NCBI GenBank assembly: GCA_946403615.1
Contig: CAMJAO010000180.1
Coordinates: 1 to 5,012, forward strand
Reading direction: 5' to 3'
DNA: 5,012 bases
From: an uncultured Prevotellaceae bacterium
GTDB taxonomy: Bacteria; Bacteroidota; Bacteroidia; Bacteroidales; Bacteroidaceae
The notes beneath the pieces are model-generated. The model was given only the letters and a program-made list of their open reading frames with translations, was not told where the DNA came from and did not search any database. This document shows, piece after piece, positions 1 through 5,012 of this stretch (within the stretch, counting starts at the first letter, position 1; each line of letters starts with the position of its first letter). Both the position numbers and the translations under genes were made by a program.

Positions 1-62
1 GCATTCGAATTAGACGAGAAAATAACATTTTTTATCATTATAAACCTAAAAAATTAAGAGAC

Positions 63-1226
63 ATGAAGAAATTTCTTACACTGTTAGCTGCTGCTGTTTT
101 CGCAGTATCAGCATCTGCTCAGACCGTAAAGGAAAGCAAGTCTTTTGACAATTTCTACATTGGTATCAATGGTGGTGTTTCTACTTTTACCACGCACTAT
201 TCGTGGATGAAGAACCTCAACCCCAATGCAGGACTTCGCATCGGTCGTTACTTTACTCCGGTCTTCGGTATCGCTGCTGAGAGCAACGCTTATTTCAGCA
301 ACAAACCTACAGAGTCATTTGGCACATTCGTTCGTTACATCAACACTTCGTTGATCGGTACTGTTAACTTCAGCAACTGGTTTGGCGGATATCCCGGCGA
401 GCCCCGTTGGTTTGAGGTAAGCGGTCTCTTCGGCTTGGGTTGGTTGCACACCTTCACCAACAAGCACGAATTATACACACCGGACAACAAGATGACCTCA
501 AAGGCTGGTATTGACTTCGCTTTCAACTTCGGTTCAGCTAAGCAGTTCCAGTTCTACATTGAGCCCTCTATCACATGGGTGTTCCTGAATGACGATGAAA
601 TGGGCAACCAGCCGAAGTACGACATCAACAAGTCGATGGTTCAACTCAACGCAGGTCTCGTTTATAAGTTTGGCAACTCTCATGGCACACACAACTTCGT
701 GATTTGCCCGGGACGCGACCAGGCTGAAATCGACGCCCTCAACGCTACCATCAACGACCTCCGCAGCGCTCTCGCAGCTAAGGACGCTGAGATGGCTAAC
801 AAACTGGCTGAGAAAGACCGTCGCATCGCTCAACTTCAGAAAGAACTTGACGACTGCCTCAACCGCGAGCCGGTTATCGTGAAGAACGAGACTGCTACCA
901 ACCTGCAGCCCACCGTCCTCTTCCGTCAGGGTAAGTCTGTCATCGATCCCGCACAGTATGCTCCGATTGAGTTGATCGCTTCTTACATGAAGAATCATCC
1001 CGAGGCTCAGATCGAAATCAAGGGTTACGCTTCTCCCGAAGGCTCTGCTGAAATCAACCAGCGCCTCTCTAACGAGCGTGCCGAGGTGGTGAAGAAGGCT
1101 CTGGTCAACAAGTACAAGATTGCTGCCAACCGCATCACTACTCAGGGTATGGGCGCTACCGACAAACTCTTCGAGCAAGTCGAGTTCAACCGCGTTGCTA
1201 CATTCAACGACAACACTAAGAAATAA
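63..1226 (+). CDS. OmpA-family outer-membrane porin with C-terminal peptidoglycan-binding-type domain
   Basis: This 387-residue envelope protein should sit in the outer membrane and tether it to the cell wall. Residues 1-19 are a signal peptide (MKK, a hydrophobic core, then ASA before Q20). Residues about 26-204 alternate aromatic and glycine-rich strands (FYIGINGG, a closing strand LNAGLVYKFG) as in a small beta barrel. Residues about 218-266 form a charged heptad-like coiled coil. Residues about 284-382 are an OmpA domain, with GYASPEG at 321-327, NQRLSNERA at 332-340 and a late FNR at 375-377. The layout matches the OmpA-like porins of Bacteroidales such as Porphyromonas Pgm6/Pgm7. The reading frame stays open to the window edge, but the first ATG directly precedes the signal peptide, so 63 is the start. 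No Shine-Dalgarno is visible, only an A-rich leader, and no clear promoter lies in bases 1-62. Strong use of AAC, CTC, GCT and CGT/CGC codons suggests high expression. It ends in a strong terminator and looks monocistronic at its 3' side. Confidence 0.93.
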   Translation: MKKFLTLLAAAVFAVSASAQTVKESKSFDNFYIGINGGVSTFTTHYSWMKNLNPNAGLRIGRYFTPVFGIAAESNAYFSNKPTESFGTFVRYINTSLIGTVNFSNWFGGYPGEPRWFEVSGLFGLGWLHTFTNKHELYTPDNKMTSKAGIDFAFNFGSAKQFQFYIEPSITWVFLNDDEMGNQPKYDINKSMVQLNAGLVYKFGNSHGTHNFVICPGRDQAEIDALNATINDLRSALAAKDAEMANKLAEKDRRIAQLQKELDDCLNREPVIVKNETATNLQPTVLFRQGKSVIDPAQYAPIELIASYMKNHPEAQIEIKGYASPEGSAEINQRLSNERAEVVKKALVNKYKIAANRITTQGMGATDKLFEQVEFNRVATFNDNTKK

Positions 1227-1244
1227 TCCTTAGTTATCAATCAT

Positions 1245-1278
1245 AAAAATCCGGCTCCTGCAAAGGGGCCGGATTTTT
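1245..1278. terminator. Bidirectional intrinsic terminator between convergent genes
   Basis: A 14-bp stem with one G-T wobble pairs 1245-1258 with 1265-1278 around a 6-base loop (TGCAAA). The GC-rich core is CCGGCTCC/GGGGCCGG. An A5 run on the left and a T6 run on the right give a U-tract when read from either strand. It lies 18 bases past the OmpA-family stop codon. It also lies about 130 bases past the stop of the opposing ligase gene, so it can end both transcripts. Confidence 0.9.
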
Positions 1279-1352
1279 TAATCCTTATGAAATTCAGGAA
1301 ACACCAAGATATACTTAGCCTATCATAGAATGACCTGAAAAGTCCTGGTTTA

Positions 1353-1404
1353 TAGATTATCTTAGAATTTCCTAGATTATCTTAGAATTTCCTAGATTAT
1401 CTTA
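1353..1404. repeat. 20-bp direct tandem repeat, 2.6 perfect copies
   Basis: The unit TAGATTATCTTAGAATTTCC occurs perfectly at 1353-1372 and 1373-1392, then its first 12 bases recur at 1393-1404. A degenerate copy at 1316-1335 matches 15 of 20 positions, and a further trace (AGATATACTTAG) lies at 1307-1318. Each unit contains two near-palindromes, AGAT-T-ATCT and GAA-T-TTC. The array stops 4 bases before the ligase stop codon on the opposite strand, so it would form the start of that gene's 3' untranslated region. Function is unknown. Confidence 0.9.
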
Positions 1405-1408
1405 TGCC

Positions 1409-3028
1409 TTATTTATACATGAACCGTTTGATGCTCATTTTCGGTGTCTTCTCGAAAGGTGCATCCATCAGTTCCACCTTGTTGATTTTGCTGTAACCGG
1501 GAAGTGATTTGTTGGCTGTGGTGCGTATCACTTCAGGGATGCTTTTCCTTGAGTCTTCATCCAGATCTTCAGGTATCTCTGGGTAAATCAAAGCCACCAG
1601 TTTACCATTGCGGTCAACGACAAGTGATTCAATCACATATGGACAGCCCGAAAGCACTGACTCTATTTCTTCTGGATAGATGTTCTGTCCGGACGAGTTG
1701 AGTATCATCGATTTGATGCGGCCACGGATGAAGATGTTGTTATCGTCATCTATCTGCCCCAAATCGCCTGTGCGGAACCATCCGTCATCAGTAAACGCCA
1801 CGGCGTTGGCTTCAGGATTCTTATAATATCCGGTTGTGATGTTTTGTCCTTTGACTTGGATTTCACCGGCAATATTTTTCGGGTCTTCAGAATCAATCCT
1901 GAGATCGTGAACCGGCTTTCCGCAAGAACCCGGCACAAATTCGGTCCACCATTCAAAACCCAGCAATGGGCAAGCCTCTGTCATGCCGTATCCGACTGTA
2001 AATGGCAGATGCATCTGGCAGAAACATAGCTCGACATCCGGTCTGAGCGGGGCGCCTCCCATAATGAAGCAGCGCACCTTGCCACCGAACGATGACAACA
2101 GTTTCTTGCGGATAATCTTGTATATCAGTTTTTTCGCATAGGGCATGGAAAAGGTCCATTGCATCTTTTCCAATGCGGGTTTGATGGATTTTCCGTAAAT
2201 CTTCTCCATCACCAACGGCACAGTGACCACCATATAGGGCTTCACTTCCTGCATCGCCTTAAGAAGTGTTGTGGGCGACGGCGTCTTGCCAAGGAAATAC
2301 ACAGTCACACCGTCAACATTGGGATGGATAAACTCAATGGCCAGCCCGTACATGTGAGCCATGGGGAGCATCGAGACGATGGTCTCTCCGGGAGTGTTCG
2401 GAAAATGACTGTTACTGAACTCGTCAGTGTCGGAAATGGCTCCGTATGTGAGCATCACACCTTTGGGATTGCCTGTGGTACCCGAGGTGTAGTTGATGAT
2501 GGCCACTTTATCCCAGTTGTTGGTCGGATAAGTCACCTTTTCAGGCGACAAACCGTTTGGGTGGCGGTTTGCGAAGGTCTGTTCGCGGTTTTTCCAGGCT
2601 TTGGCCACTTTCTCGTCCCTGTGCCAAAGCATACTCCAATCATTCACATTGATGGCGGCTTTAAGCGCAGGCATTTGTTCTGGGTTCAGTTTCTCCCATA
2701 TGTCTTTGTCCGTAAACAGCAAAACACTGTCGGAGTGCGTGGTGAGGGCCGTGATGCTGTTGGGGTGAAAATCAGCCAGAAGTGGTACGGCCACGCAACC
2801 ATTGACATTGATGTCCCAGAAAGCAATGGCCCAACGTGCGGAATTACGGGCGCAAATGGCAATTTTGTTACGTTTGGTAATGCCGGCGTCATTGATGAAG
2901 AGACGGAACTGTTCAATGTTTGTCGCCAAATCTGCGTATGTGAAAGAATCACCCTCAAAGTCGCAAAGTGCTTTTTGGCTCCAATGCTCGTGGATGGTTT
3001 CCTCCAGTTTTTTCAGATAATGTTTCAT
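1409..3028 (-). CDS. AMP-forming acyl-CoA synthetase / long-chain fatty acid-CoA ligase-like protein
   Basis: This 539-residue cytoplasmic enzyme belongs to the adenylate-forming (ANL) superfamily, which activates a carboxylic acid with ATP to an acyl-AMP and usually passes it to CoA. The core motifs appear in order: the phosphate loop YTSGTTGNPKG at 180-190, the A5 motif GYGMTE at 346-351, TGDLG at 420-424 with Asp422, the hinge segment IRGRIKS at 434-440, NSSGQNIYPEE at 444-454, and a C-terminal KTPKMSIKR at 527-535 that should supply the catalytic lysine (likely Lys534). No signal peptide is seen. It is somewhat shorter than typical 600-residue long-chain ligases, but no core motif is missing, so it looks intact. 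The overall style (IRGR, SGQNIYPEEIE, TPKxxxKR) resembles fatty acyl-CoA synthetases, but the substrate cannot be read from sequence. It stands alone: 251 bp separate it from the esterase upstream, and it has its own -7 box at 3063-3070. The start at 3028 gives a normal N-terminus for the family. Confidence 0.93.
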   Translation of the reverse strand: MKHYLKKLEETIHEHWSQKALCDFEGDSFTYADLATNIEQFRLFINDAGITKRNKIAICARNSARWAIAFWDINVNGCVAVPLLADFHPNSITALTTHSDSVLLFTDKDIWEKLNPEQMPALKAAINVNDWSMLWHRDEKVAKAWKNREQTFANRHPNGLSPEKVTYPTNNWDKVAIINYTSGTTGNPKGVMLTYGAISDTDEFSNSHFPNTPGETIVSMLPMAHMYGLAIEFIHPNVDGVTVYFLGKTPSPTTLLKAMQEVKPYMVVTVPLVMEKIYGKSIKPALEKMQWTFSMPYAKKLIYKIIRKKLLSSFGGKVRCFIMGGAPLRPDVELCFCQMHLPFTVGYGMTEACPLLGFEWWTEFVPGSCGKPVHDLRIDSEDPKNIAGEIQVKGQNITTGYYKNPEANAVAFTDDGWFRTGDLGQIDDDNNIFIRGRIKSMILNSSGQNIYPEEIESVLSGCPYVIESLVVDRNGKLVALIYPEIPEDLDEDSRKSIPEVIRTTANKSLPGYSKINKVELMDAPFEKTPKMSIKRFMYK

Positions 3029-3051
3029 AGGCGTTCGATTAATTATAGTTT

Positions 3052-3090
3052 AGATTGTGGTGCAAAGTTAACTTTTTTCTTTCACAATCT
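3052..3090. promoter_or_regulatory. Inverted-repeat candidate operator over the ligase promoter
   Basis: AGATTGTG at 3052-3059 and CACAATCT at 3083-3090 are perfect 8-bp inverted arms, with centres 31 bp apart (about three helical turns). Between them lies a perfect 12-bp palindrome, AAAGTTAACTTT, at 3064-3075, which includes most of the -7 box. The placement suggests a protein-binding site, but short palindromes in AT-rich DNA arise by chance and no regulator is known here. Confidence 0.3.
3063..3070 (-). promoter_or_regulatory. Bacteroidetes-type -7 element for the acyl-CoA ligase gene
   Basis: The minus strand reads TAACTTTG, a perfect match to the Bacteroidetes TAnnTTTG element. Transcription would start near 3056, giving a leader of roughly 28 bases before the ATG at 3028. 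No TTTG-like -33 element lies at the usual 19-21 base distance; the nearest TTG on this strand is only 14 bases away. The promoter may therefore be weak or need an activator. Confidence 0.65.
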
Positions 3091-3148
3091 TGATAATTAT
3101 TTACAAAAAAGTGATAGAATGAGCTTACTCGACGTTCGATGGCAGTTA

Positions 3149-3266
3149 AGTAGTTAATCAAGAATAAATCTGAAAGCTACGAACCGTTTGACAATTCGGA
3201 ATCTTTCTCCGCGATGTAATGGCTTACTTCTTAACGAGGTGAAAACCATTTAATATCTTAACTACT
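3149..3266. repeat. Weak 9-bp inverted repeat in the ligase-esterase spacer
   Basis: AGTAGTTAA at 3149-3157 and TTAACTACT at 3258-3266 are exact inverse complements, bounding a 118-bp stretch. The inside shows no ORF of note and no further pairing next to the arms. It lies in the 251-bp spacer 3029-3279, which otherwise holds only the ligase promoter and no convincing terminator for the esterase. It could be a relic of a small mobile element or chance. Confidence 0.25.
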
Positions 3267-3279
3267 AAAAAGGGCATGG

Positions 3280-4455
3280 TTATTTGAATAAATACTGTGC
3301 AAACTCATGCAGCGATTTGCGCCAAACCTGCCACTCGTGGTCGCCGTGGTAGGAATTGAAACGAACATTCACTCCGCCGTCGCGCATCTTCTTCACGATG
3401 TTTCGTGTATATTCGATGCGCGGATCCTGTTCACCACAACTCACGAAAAACACATCAAACTGCTTGTTAAATGTTTTGGTGTCGGTCAGCATGCCGGGAA
3501 CCTCCTTCTCAAGGTCAAAGTTGGACGCACCGGAAATGCCGCCAAACATACCTGTCGAGAACACTCCCACATTGGCAAACACCTCTGGGTCGCGCAGACC
3601 GATGTAGAAAGACTGTCCGCCGCCCATCGACAGCCCGCACATGGCGCGGCTCTTGCGGTCTTTTTTTACGCGGTAAGTCTTCTCCACAAACGGTATCACA
3701 TTCTCTATCATTTCGCTGCGGAACGATTGCATGCCCTGCCAATTGTAACCTCCGCCCATGCCTCCGTTGCGCGAACGTACATTGCTGTTGGCGCTCACCA
3801 CAATCATCGGCACTGCTTTACCGGCGGCAATCAGATTGTCCATAATCTCGGCGGTACGGCCCTGTTCCATCCATCCGCGGTGGTCTTCGCCGCCACCGTG
3901 CTGAATATAAACCACCGGATAGGTCTGCTTGCCCTCGTCATATCCCGCGGGTGTATAGACCATCAGCGGACGCCACGACTCATCTACTTTCGAGTAGTAA
4001 TATACGGTGCGGACATCACCATGCGGCACATCCTGCACCTCAAAGTCGTCCATGCCTGTCTCGGGTATCTCTATGGCACTAGACCAACGGCTGCAACCAT
4101 AAAACGAACGGCTGGCAGGGTCTGCCACTGATACACCGTCAACAATCAGGAAGTAATAGTGGAATCCCGGCACCTGCGGTTTCGTGGTTACTGTCCATGC
4201 GCCTTCGTCGGATTTTTTCATGTCATACTTGGTGCCGCCCAGGTCTATTTGTACTTGCTGTGCTTGTGGGGCGTTCACTCGAAACATCACGCTGTTGTCT
4301 GACAGTACGCGAGGATAGGATCCGCGGTTAATGTTTGTAACCGGGGAATAAGACCCTTCCGGGAAACTCTCTCTCTGGAATCCCTGTGCTGCCGCTTGGC
4401 TGTAGAATACTGCAGTCAGCATGACTGCCATCATCATTTTCATTGTTTTCATCAT
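3280..4455 (-). CDS. Secreted CE1-type carbohydrate esterase with N-terminal E-set domain (feruloyl/acetyl-xylan esterase-like)
   Basis: This 391-residue hydrolase likely removes ester groups (ferulate or acetate) from plant cell-wall polysaccharides in the periplasm or outside the cell. Residues 1-23 form a signal peptide ending in AAA before Q24; there is no lipobox cysteine. Residues about 40-135 fit the immunoglobulin-like E-set/CBM48-like module (FRVNAPQAQQVQI, then a GFHYYFLIVDG strand) that precedes many such esterases. Residues about 145-390 are an esterase-D alpha/beta hydrolase. It has the HGGGED oxyanion region at 186-191, the nucleophile elbow GLSMGG with Ser276, the acid Asp344 in GEQDPR, and the base His373 in GDHEWQVW. 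All catalytic residues are present and the length is normal. The architecture matches two-domain feruloyl esterases of Prevotella and Bacteroides, but exact substrate is inference. An in-frame stop at 4465-4467 rules out a longer ATG start; Met2 or Met5 are possible alternatives. No glycoside hydrolase or SusC/SusD pair lies within the window, and the gene appears to be transcribed alone. Confidence 0.92.
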   Translation of the reverse strand: MMKTMKMMMAVMLTAVFYSQAAAQGFQRESFPEGSYSPVTNINRGSYPRVLSDNSVMFRVNAPQAQQVQIDLGGTKYDMKKSDEGAWTVTTKPQVPGFHYYFLIVDGVSVADPASRSFYGCSRWSSAIEIPETGMDDFEVQDVPHGDVRTVYYYSKVDESWRPLMVYTPAGYDEGKQTYPVVYIQHGGGEDHRGWMEQGRTAEIMDNLIAAGKAVPMIVVSANSNVRSRNGGMGGGYNWQGMQSFRSEMIENVIPFVEKTYRVKKDRKSRAMCGLSMGGGQSFYIGLRDPEVFANVGVFSTGMFGGISGASNFDLEKEVPGMLTDTKTFNKQFDVFFVSCGEQDPRIEYTRNIVKKMRDGGVNVRFNSYHGDHEWQVWRKSLHEFAQYLFK

Positions 4456-4562
4456 AATTATCGCTTATTATTGTTCTTTGTCATTGTCTGTCTCGCTCAT
4501 CTGGCATCAAGTGAGAAATATCCTGAAATGAACATGTTTGCTATAGATGAATGTCTAGTATG

Positions 4563-4570
4563 CAAATATA
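4563..4570 (-). promoter_or_regulatory. Bacteroidetes-type -7 element for the esterase gene
   Basis: The minus strand reads TATATTTG, matching TAnnTTTG. A start near 4556 would give a leader of about 100 bases before the esterase ATG at 4455. The -33 region is poor: TGT at 4591-4593 is the closest match at the expected distance. The leader holds two tiny overlapping upstream reading frames but no evident riboswitch. Confidence 0.55.
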
Positions 4571-4672
4571 CGAATTATTCTTTATTTTTGACATATTGAT
4601 GTGATAAAATGTCGCTTTATTCATCAAATACTTTTCATTTTGTTATAAATATGCAAAAAAGGGGGGCATGTG

Positions 4673-4703
4673 TTGGCTTTTACACAAAAACTGACTACCT
4701 TTG
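4673..4703 (+). promoter_or_regulatory. ilvD: Bacteroidetes-type promoter for ilvD
   Basis: TTG at 4673-4675 is followed after 20 bases by TACCTTTG at 4696-4703, a full match to the Bacteroidetes -33/-7 pattern with ideal spacing. Transcription would begin near 4709-4711, leaving only about 11-13 leader bases before the ATG at 4722. This leaves no room for a leader-peptide attenuator or riboswitch on this transcript. An A6G6 run (4655-4666) sits just upstream of the -33 element. Confidence 0.75.
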
Positions 4704-4721
4704 CAGAAATTTTATGTGATT

Positions 4722-5012
4722 ATGAAACATCAATTAAGAAGCGCTGTCTGCACAGAGGGACGCAAAATGGCTGGAGCACGTGCCCTATGGGTGGCTGCTG
4801 GCATGAAACATGAGCAGTTTGGCAAGCCTATTATCGCTGTGGTCAATTCGTTTACGCAGTTCGTGCCGGGGCATACCCATCTGCACGAGATTGGCCAGAT
4901 TGTCAAGGCCGAGATTGAAAGCATGGGTTGTTATGCCGCGGAGTTCAACACGATCGCCGTCGACGATGGCATCGCCATGGGTCACGACGGCATGCTCTAT
5001 TCGCTGCCCACG
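4722..5012 (+). CDS. ilvD: Dihydroxy-acid dehydratase, N-terminal part (runs off window end)
   Basis: IlvD dehydrates 2,3-dihydroxy-isovalerate and 2,3-dihydroxy-3-methylvalerate to the 2-keto acids that become valine/leucine and isoleucine; it is a cytoplasmic iron-sulfur enzyme. The 97 codons in view align closely to the start of E. coli IlvD: RSAVCTEGRKMAGARALW at 6-23, GKPIIAVVNSFTQFVPGH at 34-51, and EFNTIAVDDGIAMGHDGM at 74-91. Asp82 corresponds to the magnesium ligand Asp81 of E. coli. The segment VPGH stands where the TPCN-type family members carry a cluster cysteine; this is the E. coli-like form, often linked to an oxygen-sensitive [4Fe-4S] cluster (inference). The other cluster cysteines would fall beyond the window. 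The family is about 600 residues, so roughly five sixths of the gene is missing here because of the window edge, not a mutation. ATG at 4722 matches the family N-terminus; the earlier ATG at 4714 is followed at once by TGA. In related bacteria ilvB, ilvN and ilvC often follow. Confidence 0.96.
   Translation, partial: MKHQLRSAVCTEGRKMAGARALWVAAGMKHEQFGKPIIAVVNSFTQFVPGHTHLHEIGQIVKAEIESMGCYAAEFNTIAVDDGIAMGHDGMLYSLPT

Noticed and set aside
1..62. The end of an upstream gene at the window edge
   Set aside because: One frame is open for 18 codons from the edge to a TAA at 55-57, but it is AT-rich and too short to judge; it is more likely the OmpA-family leader.
534..1178. A 214-codon open frame on the minus strand, antisense to the OmpA-family gene
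   Set aside because: The plus-strand gene has a signal peptide, coiled coil and OmpA motifs; the strong codon bias of that gene leaves few stops in this frame on the other strand.
1353..1404. The tandem repeat as a CRISPR array
   Set aside because: The copies abut directly with no spacers, the unit is only 20 bp and no cas genes are in the window.
2159..3157. A 332-codon open frame on the plus strand, antisense to the acyl-CoA ligase
   Set aside because: It lies almost wholly opposite a gene with all family motifs, its translation has no recognisable domain and a skewed His/Val/Gly-rich make-up, and its end runs into the ligase promoter. It is a by-product of codon bias.
3244..3281. AACCAT/ATGGTT inverted repeat as a terminator for the esterase
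   Set aside because: The arms are only 6 bp, the loop is 26 bases, GC is low and the right arm overlaps the stop codon, so it is unlikely to stop transcription.
3307..4131. A 274-codon open frame on the plus strand, antisense to the esterase
   Set aside because: It mirrors the catalytic domain of a clearly real esterase; its translation is His-rich, has no family features and lacks a promoter.
4583..4590. A second TATTTTTG (-7-like) element on the plus strand, upstream of ilvD
   Set aside because: No TTG-like -33 element lies about 20 bases upstream, the surroundings are T-rich so such matches arise easily, and a better-spaced promoter lies closer to ilvD.

Overview
The window looks like chromosomal DNA of a Bacteroidales bacterium, with a Prevotella/Bacteroides-like lineage the best guess. 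Three things point there. Three upstream regions carry the Bacteroidetes-type -7 promoter element TAnnTTTG, and no start codon has an obvious Shine-Dalgarno box. The first gene encodes an OmpA-like porin with a central coiled coil and a GYASPEG-type C-terminal domain, a style common in this order. The spacers are very AT-rich while the genes are near balanced in GC. Genus cannot be fixed from this sequence alone.

Layout, left to right. (1) 63-1226 (+) encodes an OmpA-family outer-membrane protein, followed by a strong hairpin terminator (1245-1278) that has T/A tracts on both sides and can serve both strands. (2) 1279-1408 is the convergent spacer. It holds a 20-bp tandem repeat (2.6 perfect copies plus degenerate copies) ending 4 bp short of the stop of the next gene. 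(3) 1409-3028 (-) encodes an AMP-forming acyl-CoA synthetase/ligase with all core motifs, and a -7 box at 3063-3070. (4) 3029-3279 is a 251-bp AT-rich spacer with no gene; it has a palindrome on the ligase promoter and a weak 9-bp inverted repeat. (5) 3280-4455 (-) encodes a secreted two-domain carbohydrate esterase (E-set domain plus CE1/esterase-D alpha/beta hydrolase) of the feruloyl/acetyl-xylan esterase type. (6) 4456-4721 is a divergent regulatory spacer with promoters facing both ways. (7) 4722 to the window end (+) is the N-terminal 97 codons of ilvD, dihydroxy-acid dehydratase, probably the first gene of a branched-chain amino-acid operon continuing to the right.

The genes do not form one obvious pathway. 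They read as separate transcription units: envelope structure (OmpA), acyl activation (ligase), extracytoplasmic breakdown of plant polysaccharide esters (esterase) and isoleucine/valine synthesis (ilvD). I found no CRISPR array, RNA gene, insertion sequence, toxin-antitoxin pair or defence system, and no convincing new biological system. The most distinctive unexplained element is the 20-bp tandem repeat between the convergent genes.
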